Shown: positions 1 to 4,866 of the stretch, piece by piece
How the letters are laid out: every line of letters starts with the position of its first letter
Numbering within the stretch: position 1 is the first letter of the stretch
Assembly (NCBI GenBank): GCA_031258375.1
Contig: JAIRMX010000209.1
Location: forward strand, 1-8,336
Origin: Elusimicrobiota bacterium
GTDB taxonomy: Bacteria > Elusimicrobiota > Elusimicrobia > Elusimicrobiales > Elusimicrobiaceae
Length of the DNA: 8,336 nucleotides
Direction: 5' to 3'
The notes under the pieces: generated by a model
Database searches by the model: none
Told to the model about the DNA's origin: nothing
The model's input: only the letters and a program-made list of their open reading frames with translations
Position numbers and translations under genes: made by a program

Positions 1-137
1 AATAAATAGATTTAACAAGCTGGGACTGCCAAAATACGCAGTTTAGAGGATAGTTGGAGTGGTGTTATGGTTTGTGTTGTACTTTGGGCAGCTTCTTTAC
101 CTAATTGTGCAACAAGACCCTGAGATTAAACAATCTG

Positions 138-171
138 TTGACTTTTCAGTAATTTGTATGTAAACTATATT
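138..171 (+). promoter_or_regulatory. Candidate sigma70-type promoter of the pilin gene
   Basis: TTGACT at 138-143 matches the -35 consensus at 5 of 6 positions. After 17 bases comes TAAACT at 161-166, a 4 of 6 match to the -10. A second, overlapping pairing is equally good by base count: TTTTCA (143-148), 17 bases, then TATATT (166-171). Either would place the transcript start at about 173-178, some 50 bases before the pilin ATG. With the first pairing, the mRNA would begin almost exactly at the 174-190 hairpin. The promoter is inferred from the sequence alone. Confidence 0.5.
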
Positions 172-173
172 TA

Positions 174-190
174 ATAGCCTGCAAGGCTAT
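174..190 (+). other. Perfect stem-loop at the expected 5' end of the pilin mRNA
   Basis: ATAGCCT (174-180) and AGGCTAT (184-190) form a perfect 7-bp stem around a GCA loop. No T-run follows, so it does not look like an intrinsic terminator. If transcription starts near 173, the hairpin would cap the mRNA, an arrangement known to lengthen mRNA life in some highly expressed genes such as ompA. It could also be a protein-binding operator. The structure is seen directly; its role is inference. Confidence 0.4.
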
Positions 191-201
191 GAAAACTTAT
201 A

Positions 202-220
202 ATTACCTTAGGAGGGTAAT
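202..220 (+). promoter_or_regulatory. Strong pilin ribosome binding site inside a small hairpin
   Basis: AGGAGG at 210-215 lies 8 bases before the ATG at 224, a near-ideal Shine-Dalgarno site, and it fixes the pilin start. ATTACC (202-207) is complementary to GGTAAT (215-220), and a T-G pair can extend the stem, so the site sits in the loop and right edge of a 6-7 bp hairpin. The stem is weak and would probably open easily, but it could tune translation. Confidence 0.6.
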
Positions 221-223
221 GAT

Positions 224-676
224 ATGAACAAGAAAGGGTTCACCCTGATAGAATTGTTGGTAGTAGTGCTGATAATCGGTATTCTGGCCGCGATTGCGCT
301 GCCGCAATACTTCAAAGCGGTTGAAAAATCCAGATCAACGGAAGCTTTGTCAATAATGGGATCTTTGGCGGGAGCGATGGAAAGAGGTAGATTAGTTGAT
401 AATAACGCAAATTATCCTGCTTCTCTTGGCGGTTTGGATTTGACGTTTACAAATTCAGACGGTACTGCGGCCACTGCCACTTCGATACAAACAAAAAATT
501 TCAACATTGTGATCACCGGCGGTACCGAAGCTTCTGGAAAAATAGTTGCCACGAGAAACGGGTCTAACGCTTATAAGATTCAGAGAATGATTTTGTCTGG
601 TGCTGTTACATGTCAAAATGGTACCACAAGCGGAGTTTGCGAATCTCTCGGTCTTACCGTCGGAACCATAAACTAA
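224..676 (+). CDS. Type IV pilin-like protein (PilA/PilE type, class III signal)
   Basis: This is a 150-residue prepilin. It has a short positively charged leader (MNKKG) that prepilin peptidase should cut after Gly5, exposing FTLIE with the conserved Glu at mature position 5. A hydrophobic helix (residues 6-27) follows, which anchors the subunit in the inner membrane and packs in the pilus core. The PQY.KAVEKSR continuation is typical of the large pilin-like families of Elusimicrobiota. The globular part (about 45-150) is rich in Thr, Gly and Asn. It carries Cys130 and Cys139 near the C-terminus, the expected positions for a disulfide-bounded D-loop. No other pilus gene (PilB, PilC, PilD, PilQ) lies nearby, so the assembly machinery must be encoded elsewhere. 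The gene is monocistronic, with its own promoter, a strong ribosome site and a terminator 25 bases after the stop. It could be a major pilin or a minor/pseudopilin, for adhesion, motility or DNA uptake; the sequence does not decide. Confidence 0.93.
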   Translation: MNKKGFTLIELLVVVLIIGILAAIALPQYFKAVEKSRSTEALSIMGSLAGAMERGRLVDNNANYPASLGGLDLTFTNSDGTAATATSIQTKNFNIVITGGTEASGKIVATRNGSNAYKIQRMILSGAVTCQNGTTSGVCESLGLTVGTIN

Positions 677-700
677 TAGCAAAGTCGGCAAAGTTTGCAA

Positions 701-727
701 AGCCCCGCTCGTACGAGCGGGGCTTTT
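701..727. terminator. Bidirectional intrinsic terminator between pilin and MATE genes
   Basis: AGCCCCGCTC (701-710) and GAGCGGGGCT (715-724) form a perfect 10-bp GC-rich stem around a GTAC loop; the symmetry extends through the flanking A and T bases to a 28-base palindrome (699-726). TTTT (724-727) serves the plus strand and AAA (699-701) gives a short T-run on the minus strand. It sits between the convergent pilin stop (676) and MATE stop (753) and should end both transcripts, better for the pilin. Confidence 0.9.
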
Positions 728-752
728 CATTCCAAAATATCTGAGCAATTTT

Positions 753-2120
753 TTATTTTGCGCGGGTTGCGTTCATACGCTTAAATTCTCGATATACGAA
801 TATTGCCGATAAAGAGGCCGCGCCCAAGTCCGCCGCAGGAAAAGCAAATAAAATGCCTTGCAGTCCGAATATTTTGGGCAGGATAAGCAGCAAAGGTATA
901 AAAAATATTATCTGACGCGACAGGCTCAGCAAAGTGCCTTGCAGCGGTTTTCCCAAAGCCTGAAAGAAATTTGAAGCTATTATTTGAAAGCCCACTACGG
1001 GAAACATAATCGTGCATATTCTCAAAGAACGTATTCCCAAATCCATAAGCTGTCCCTGCTCGTTTCTGAATATGGAAATGAAAAATCCCGGAAACGCTTC
1101 CATAAGTATGAAACCCGCCGTCATAGATATCGTGGCGTAAGTTACGGCAAGCACGAAAGTTCTTTTGACTCTTTCATATTGTTTCGCGCCGTAGTTATAT
1201 CCTATAATCGGCTGCGCGCCCTGCGTCAAGCCTTGTATCGGCATAAAAATAACTATTAATATACTGTATACTATGCCTATTGCGGCGACGGCAATGTCTC
1301 CGCCGTAAAGCAGCAAAGAATGATTTAACAGCGCGTTTACAAGGCCTATGGCCATTTGCAGCGCAAACGGGGCAAAACCCAAGGCCGTTATTTTCAGCGT
1401 AAGGCCGGGTTCAAGTTTCATATATTTTAAACGGAAGCGCAATTTAGTCCAGCGCGAGTTAAAATATAAAACGACCCATAAAAAAGAAATAAACTGCGAT
1501 ATAACCGTAGCCCACGCGGCGCCGGCAATACCCCAGCCGAAAACAAAAATAAACAGAGGATCCAAAATAATATTTACGGCCGCGCCCAAAATCTGCGTGA
1601 ACATTGAAGTTTTGGGATGCCCGTCGGAACGGATAAAATGATTAATGCCCGGGCCGGCCGCGGCAAATATCGCGCCGTAAAGTATTATTTTGAGATAGGT
1701 TTTCGCATAAGGAAAAACGGCCGGACTTGCGCCCAAAACTTTTATCAATATATCGTCGATAAAAATAAAACTCAGCGCTATAGCCGCGGCCGGTATCAGA
1801 AAGAGCAGAACAAAAGCGTGTCCCATAATTTTTTCAACTTCGCCTCTGCGTCTTTGGCCAAGACGTATGGAAAACAGCGCGTTTGCGCCGACGCCTATTA
1901 AAATCGAAGCCGCCATTATAACCATCATTACCGGCATTATAATCGTTATTGCGGCAATAGCCAGCGCGTCAATGCCCTGCCCGACGTAAATTCTGTCTAC
2001 AATATTATACAATGCGTTTACAACCATGCCGATTATGGCCGGCATAGAAAATTTGAATAGCAATTTACCGATTCTGTCAGTGCCTATTCTGTCTGTGGAA
2101 TGAGTGTCTGAGGTGTTCAC
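753..2120 (-). CDS. MATE family efflux transporter (MepA-like branch)
   Basis: This 455-residue, 12-helix inner-membrane protein should export cationic drugs or metabolites in exchange for Na+ or H+. The length is normal for the family. The first half shows ALYNIVDRIYVG (36-47), GVGANALFSIRLGQ (76-89) and then IRSDGHPK...N.ILDPLFIFVF (163-194). The second half has GAQPIIGYNYGA.....VK (301-319), the matching motif of the second six-helix repeat, then SNFFQALGKP (383-392). These patterns fit bacterial MepA/DinF-type MATE proteins; the true substrate cannot be read from sequence. The start is GTG at 2120-2118, overlapping the upstream gene's TGA as GTGA. I see no Shine-Dalgarno site before it, so translation probably depends on coupling to the 5'-nucleotidase gene. 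The N-terminus carries an imperfect 15-base tandem duplication that encodes TDRIG twice (residues 9-18) before the first helix. The gene ends 26 bases from the shared terminator. Confidence 0.93.
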   Translation of the reverse strand: MNTSDTHSTDRIGTDRIGKLLFKFSMPAIIGMVVNALYNIVDRIYVGQGIDALAIAAITIIMPVMMVIMAASILIGVGANALFSIRLGQRRRGEVEKIMGHAFVLLFLIPAAAIALSFIFIDDILIKVLGASPAVFPYAKTYLKIILYGAIFAAAGPGINHFIRSDGHPKTSMFTQILGAAVNIILDPLFIFVFGWGIAGAAWATVISQFISFLWVVLYFNSRWTKLRFRLKYMKLEPGLTLKITALGFAPFALQMAIGLVNALLNHSLLLYGGDIAVAAIGIVYSILIVIFMPIQGLTQGAQPIIGYNYGAKQYERVKRTFVLAVTYATISMTAGFILMEAFPGFFISIFRNEQGQLMDLGIRSLRICTIMFPVVGFQIIASNFFQALGKPLQGTLLSLSRQIIFFIPLLLILPKIFGLQGILFAFPAADLGAASLSAIFVYREFKRMNATRAK

Positions 2121-3598
2121 TTATTTTTTACGTAAACGACTTTTATCCTTTTGCCTTTGGGCGCGCCGGCTCCGTTTTGCGCGTTGAGCGAATTTTGAAA
2201 AATCTGCCTTATGCCGATGTCCGTTTTTATTTTGTCCAAATCTGAAATCGCGCTAAAAAATTTGGCCTCGTTTTCTTCGGAAAACGCAAGATAATCGCTG
2301 ATTGCGGCGGTATAAACTTTTTCCCGTTCAATAGCGCGTCCGTTGATTTTTATTTCGGCGCCAAACGCTTTCTCGCCGTCAAAGAAAACTTTTGCCTCAA
2401 GCCCAGAAAACTGAAACGCGCTGAAATCCGGCCTGACTGAAGATAATATAAGGTTTTCTATAAATGATCCTTTTATTTTTACCAGCGTGACTTTATTATC
2501 GTAAGGCATGGCTTTTAAAAACTCGCGTTTTGTTACGAGACCTTTTGGAAGAAAACTGCGGAACATTTTCGTATTTTGAATTGAAATATCCGCTCCGGTT
2601 TCTTTTTTAACCGCGTCCGTAACAAATTCGCATACGCCGCAGTCGAGATATTTCGGTTTTTCGCTTTGCGGAAGATACGGCATAAACTCCGCCGTTTGGC
2701 CGACATGCTCGCCGTAAAACGGATTTCTTATTTCCTCAACTAACGCATTTATTCTTTCGTCTTGCCCCGTTTTTTTAACGTCAAGAGAAATAAGTTTGGC
2801 TTTTGCCTTTTTGAATTTATTATTTTTGTCAAAAGAAAGAGTTATCTTAGCCACTTTCTCAAGATTACTTGCCGGATCGACGAATAAAAGCCCGCGTATT
2901 TTTTGAAGTCTTTCTTTATGCAGATGCCCGTTTAAAACTACGGCTAAATCTTCTTCATAATCTTTTACTATATCCTGCGAAGCCGCGTACGGTCTTAAGT
3001 CTCCGTTTGAGCCGTGCACAAGCAGAATTATCGCGGACGGATTATGCCGCTTTACGCCGCCCAGCGCTTTTATAAAACTTTCCCTATCGTCTAAAACGCG
3101 AAAGGTTTTGTTTTTTGCATCATTATTCCGCCCGATCCCTATGACGGCTATTTTAAGGCCGTCTTTTTCAAATATAAAATAGGGCGAAACTTTATCGTTA
3201 ATAATAATATTTGCCGCAAGAGCTTTTGCGTTCAGCGCGGCAATAACCTTTTTTAAAGCTTCGGGGCCGAAATCAAATTCGTGATTGCCTATGGCTACGG
3301 CGTCGTAATTTAAAGCGTTAAATAATTTGGCGGACGTAATTCCCTTAGAATCGTTCGCTTCGCTGTTGCCCTGCATAAAATCTCCGCCGTCAAATAAAAA
3401 ATAAGGCGCTTTGTGCCGCGCTTTATCCTTTTTTATAAACGAAGCCAACGCGGCAAAACCGCCGCTCATGCGTCCCTTTGCGTCAGGCTCCGCAAAATAA
3501 TATCCGTGCGTGTCGCTGGTGTGATAAATTACCACGTCTTTTGCGTTAAGCGAGCAAAAGATAAGCGGTAACAAAGGCAAAATAATCAGTTTTTTCAT
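2117..3598 (-). CDS. Secreted 5'-nucleotidase / cyclic phosphodiesterase family protein (UshA/CpdB-like)
   Basis: This 493-residue exported metallophosphoesterase probably removes phosphate from nucleotides or related sugar-nucleotides in the periplasm or on the surface. Residues 1-19 are a Sec signal peptide ending LNA/KD; the single Cys15 is not in a good lipobox. The calcineurin-like metal domain (about 21-250) shows all expected motifs: D29-T-H31, GGD73, GNHE (104-107), VHG with His195, and GHLH (224-227). The C-terminal 5'-nucleotidase domain (about 295-470) keeps the Asn-to-Arg element (N342...R347), PYDN (365-368) and YTAAISDYLAF (429-439). The glycine-rich GGDG(Y/F) loop that normally follows the last motif and helps hold the base is replaced by an acidic SEENEAKFF stretch, so substrate range may differ from UshA. 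An in-frame stop shortly upstream rules out a longer start; the ATG at 3598 has only a weak A-rich ribosome site. It is first in an operon with the MATE gene. Confidence 0.9.
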   Translation of the reverse strand: MKKLIILPLLPLIFCSLNAKDVVIYHTSDTHGYYFAEPDAKGRMSGGFAALASFIKKDKARHKAPYFLFDGGDFMQGNSEANDSKGITSAKLFNALNYDAVAIGNHEFDFGPEALKKVIAALNAKALAANIIINDKVSPYFIFEKDGLKIAVIGIGRNNDAKNKTFRVLDDRESFIKALGGVKRHNPSAIILLVHGSNGDLRPYAASQDIVKDYEEDLAVVLNGHLHKERLQKIRGLLFVDPASNLEKVAKITLSFDKNNKFKKAKAKLISLDVKKTGQDERINALVEEIRNPFYGEHVGQTAEFMPYLPQSEKPKYLDCGVCEFVTDAVKKETGADISIQNTKMFRSFLPKGLVTKREFLKAMPYDNKVTLVKIKGSFIENLILSSVRPDFSAFQFSGLEAKVFFDGEKAFGAEIKINGRAIEREKVYTAAISDYLAFSEENEAKFFSAISDLDKIKTDIGIRQIFQNSLNAQNGAGAPKGKRIKVVYVKNK

Positions 3599-3660
3599 AC
3601 GATGTTCTTTTTAAAACAACCGCCGGCATTCTCCTTAAGCTCATAATTATATTATAGAAA

Positions 3661-3689
3661 ATTATAAGGCTTGGCTTGCGCTTTGTTAT
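3661..3689 (-). promoter_or_regulatory. Candidate promoter of the 5'-nucleotidase/MATE operon
   Basis: On the minus strand, ATAACA (3689-3684) is separated by 17 bases from a perfect TATAAT (3666-3661), giving 10 of 12 consensus matches. A second TATAAT lies at 3656-3651 but has no convincing -35. The 5' leader would be about 55 bases. It contains an AAGGAG at 3636-3631 that is too far from the annotated ATG at 3598 to serve it. Confidence 0.45.
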
Positions 3690-3767
3690 CGGTTAAATTC
3701 CCTCTTTTATATTTATTTGCTAAATCCGATTTTATCGAAGAGAAAAGTCTGTCGATGTCTAAACAAA

Positions 3768-4011
3768 TATTATTAAGATTCAGAGAGGAATGAGAAGTTC
3801 AGGCGGGAATGAGACAATTACTAAGGAGCGATATTATGACAAAGATAGCAAGTATTGCATAAGCGAAGTTTATGAACAGGCAGACGTCGCATATTGCAGG
3901 CAAGAGTCGTTTTCAATGCGATATGTGAGAGTTCATATTTGTTCACAATTTTGTATTCTTTCTAAATTAACGAATACAAAAAAGGGCTGACTTTTTGTCA
4001 GCCCTTTTTTT
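3768..4011 (+). ncRNA. Candidate structured small RNA or micro-transcription unit
   Basis: The support is structural. TATGAAC (3871-3877) pairs perfectly with GTTCATA (3931-3937). Inside it CGCATAT (3888-3894) pairs with ATATGTG (3921-3927, one G-U). Downstream, TTTTGTATTC (3949-3958) pairs perfectly over 10 bp with GAATACAAAA (3972-3981), and two bases later the intrinsic terminator begins. Near the left, AAGGAG (3823-3828) is ideally placed, 7 bases before an ATG at 3836 that opens an 8-codon frame (MTKIASIA, stop at 3860-3862). The 9-mer GGAATGAGA occurs twice (3787 and 3806). TATTAT at 3768-3773 could be a -10, but I find no good -35, so the 5' end is a guess. It matches no riboswitch, 6S, tmRNA or T-box signature I can recognise. 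It may be a small RNA, a leader-peptide transcript, or the remains of a lost gene. Confidence 0.3.
3978..4011. terminator. Perfect bidirectional intrinsic terminator with no visible gene to serve
   Basis: GGGCTGAC (3984-3991) and GTCAGCCC (3997-4004) form a perfect 8-bp stem around TTTTT. It is preceded by six A (3978-3983) and followed by seven T (4005-4011), so it works on paper in both directions, and the A and T runs can extend the stem to 14 bp. The neighbouring genes diverge from it: the nucleotidase starts at 3598 going left and the MarC-family gene at 4249 going right. It therefore implies small transcripts inside the gap. Confidence 0.88.
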
Positions 4012-4015
4012 GGGA

Positions 4016-4072
4016 CTATACGATGACATGGTATTTCGGCCTTACAGCTCTTTTTTTGTTTGTCTTTTTCAT
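4016..4072 (-). CDS. Possible 18-residue basic micropeptide, tentative
   Basis: The frame encodes MKKTNKKRAVRPKYHVIV and stops 11 bases before the terminator stem, as a real gene would. AAGGAG (4089-4084 on the minus strand) lies 11 bases before the ATG, slightly long but usable. A 21-codon frame from ATG 4134 (MKKINIKLNIDILKNKERALL) ends in a TGA that overlaps this ATG as ATGA, and the ribosome site lies within its end; that upstream frame has no ribosome site of its own. TTGACC (4149-4144), 17 bases, AATAAA (4126-4121) is a candidate promoter that would transcribe only the second frame. The peptide is strongly basic, with eight Lys/Arg in 18 residues. I recognise no family. Such short frames are common by chance, so this rests on the terminator and ribosome-site context. 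It might instead mark the end of a small RNA. Confidence 0.25.
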   Translation of the reverse strand: MKKTNKKRAVRPKYHVIV

Positions 4073-4248
4073 AGTAGGGCACGCTCCTTATTTTTTAGAA
4101 TATCAATATTTAATTTTATATTTATTTTTTTCATAATACGAGGGGTCAAAGGTCCTATTTTGTAAAACCCACGATTTTGCTTTTTTAAACAGAACAGTCG
4201 CGCCGGCGGCAAATATATTAATCTCAAAATTTGATATCATAGGTATAT

Positions 4249-4845
4249 ATGGAAATAATATTCTCCGCTGTGATAACGCTTTTTTTGGTAATGGATCCTT
4301 TTGGAAATATACCCCTGTTTATTTCTTCCCTCAATAAAGTGAAGCATGAGAGACGTATGTTTGTTATATTGCGCGAGCTTATTATAGCTTTTGCGATAAT
4401 GCTGGCTTTTTTGTTTGTCGGAAGGCAAATATTGAATATACTAGGCATAGCTCAGTATTCAATGAGCATGGCGGGCGGAATTATACTTTTTATAATATCG
4501 GTTAATCTCGTTTTTAATAATACCAACGACGGAGAAGAAAATAAATCCGCCAAAGACGAAGAGCCTTTTGTCGTCCCGCTTGCAATACCGCTTATAGCCG
4601 GGCCTGCAAGCTTAAGCATGCTGCTTATCCTTTCTTCCACGCACGGAACTTTTTGCACTTTATCGGCAATGTTAATATCGTCGGCATTGAACGCGGCGAT
4701 ACTTTTGCTTTCTTTTCCAATAAGCAGTCTTCTTGGCCGGCGCGGGCTTATAGCGATTGAAAGGCTTTCCGGTATGTTGCTCGTTTTAGTTTCCGTCAAT
4801 ATGGTTATGGGCGGCATAACGGAATTTATTAAACTTTATAATTAA
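4249..4845 (+). CDS. yhgN: MarC/YhgN family (UPF0056) inner-membrane protein
   Basis: This 198-residue protein has about six hydrophobic helices and the hallmarks of the MarC family. These are LVMDPFGNIPLFISSL (13-28), an Arg-Glu pair in the second helix region (R42, E43), SMAGGIILFIISVNLVF (73-89), and EEPFVVPLAIPLIAGPASL (104-122) at the start of the second repeat. IERLSGMLLVLVSVNMVMGGI (168-188) forms the last helix. Length and motifs match E. coli YhgN more closely than the longer MarC. Despite its name, MarC has not been shown to cause multiple antibiotic resistance, and the molecular function of the family is unsettled; small-molecule or amino-acid transport has been proposed for some members. 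AGGT at 4241-4244 is a weak ribosome site, close to the ATG. TATATT at 4214-4219 is a possible -10 but lacks a clear -35. It is the first gene of a four-gene plus-strand operon, 21 bases before the redox gene. Confidence 0.92.
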   Translation: MEIIFSAVITLFLVMDPFGNIPLFISSLNKVKHERRMFVILRELIIAFAIMLAFLFVGRQILNILGIAQYSMSMAGGIILFIISVNLVFNNTNDGEENKSAKDEEPFVVPLAIPLIAGPASLSMLLILSSTHGTFCTLSAMLISSALNAAILLLSFPISSLLGRRGLIAIERLSGMLLVLVSVNMVMGGITEFIKLYN

Positions 4846-4866
4846 AATTAACCAGAGGTTTAAACT

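Larger units (their letters stand above)
3599..4248. other. 650-base divergent intergenic region with unexplained structure
   Basis: The genes on both sides point away from this stretch, and it holds no ordinary gene. It is distinctly A/T-rich. From left to right it has the nucleotidase promoter, a plus-strand segment with good hairpins and an AAGGAG-ATG pair (3768-3981), a perfect bidirectional terminator (3978-4011), a minus-strand pair of tiny reading frames (4134-4016), and the leader of the MarC-family gene. A 66-codon plus-strand frame at 3790-3990 has no ribosome site at its start, an unconvincing composition, and ends inside the terminator stem, so I do not call it. Confidence 0.6.

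Noticed and set aside
2..46. Plus-strand frame ending ...KLGLPKYAV at 44-46, possibly the C-terminus of a gene left of the window
   Set aside because: Only 14 codons are visible and no terminator follows, so chance is as likely as a real gene end.
12..128. Open minus-strand stretch of 37 codons (stop to stop) that reads like plausible protein and ends in ...RILAVPAC
   Set aside because: It has no start codon except near its end, no ribosome site, and stops on both sides within 120 bases. It could be a remnant of a larger gene, but nothing in the sequence supports one.
3546..3629. 27-codon minus-strand leader frame with AAGGAG just before its ATG, overlapping the nucleotidase start
   Set aside because: The AAGGAG is only one base from the ATG, too close to work well, and the peptide shows no attenuation-type codon run.
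3790..3990. 66-codon plus-strand frame in the divergent gap
   Set aside because: No ribosome site at the ATG, unconvincing amino-acid pattern, and the frame runs into the terminator stem. A different frame in the same place has a better AAGGAG-ATG signal.
4023..4136. 37-codon hydrophobic plus-strand frame that looks like a small membrane protein
   Set aside because: Its Phe/Leu richness is what the complement of a lysine-rich A-tract gives, and it lies opposite the minus-strand frames that end properly at the terminator. Its ribosome site is weak.
3599..4248. Known riboswitch or tRNA-like element in the gap (T-box, SAM, cobalamin, fluoride, tmRNA, 6S)
   Set aside because: None of the conserved core motifs I know for these classes can be found in it on either strand.
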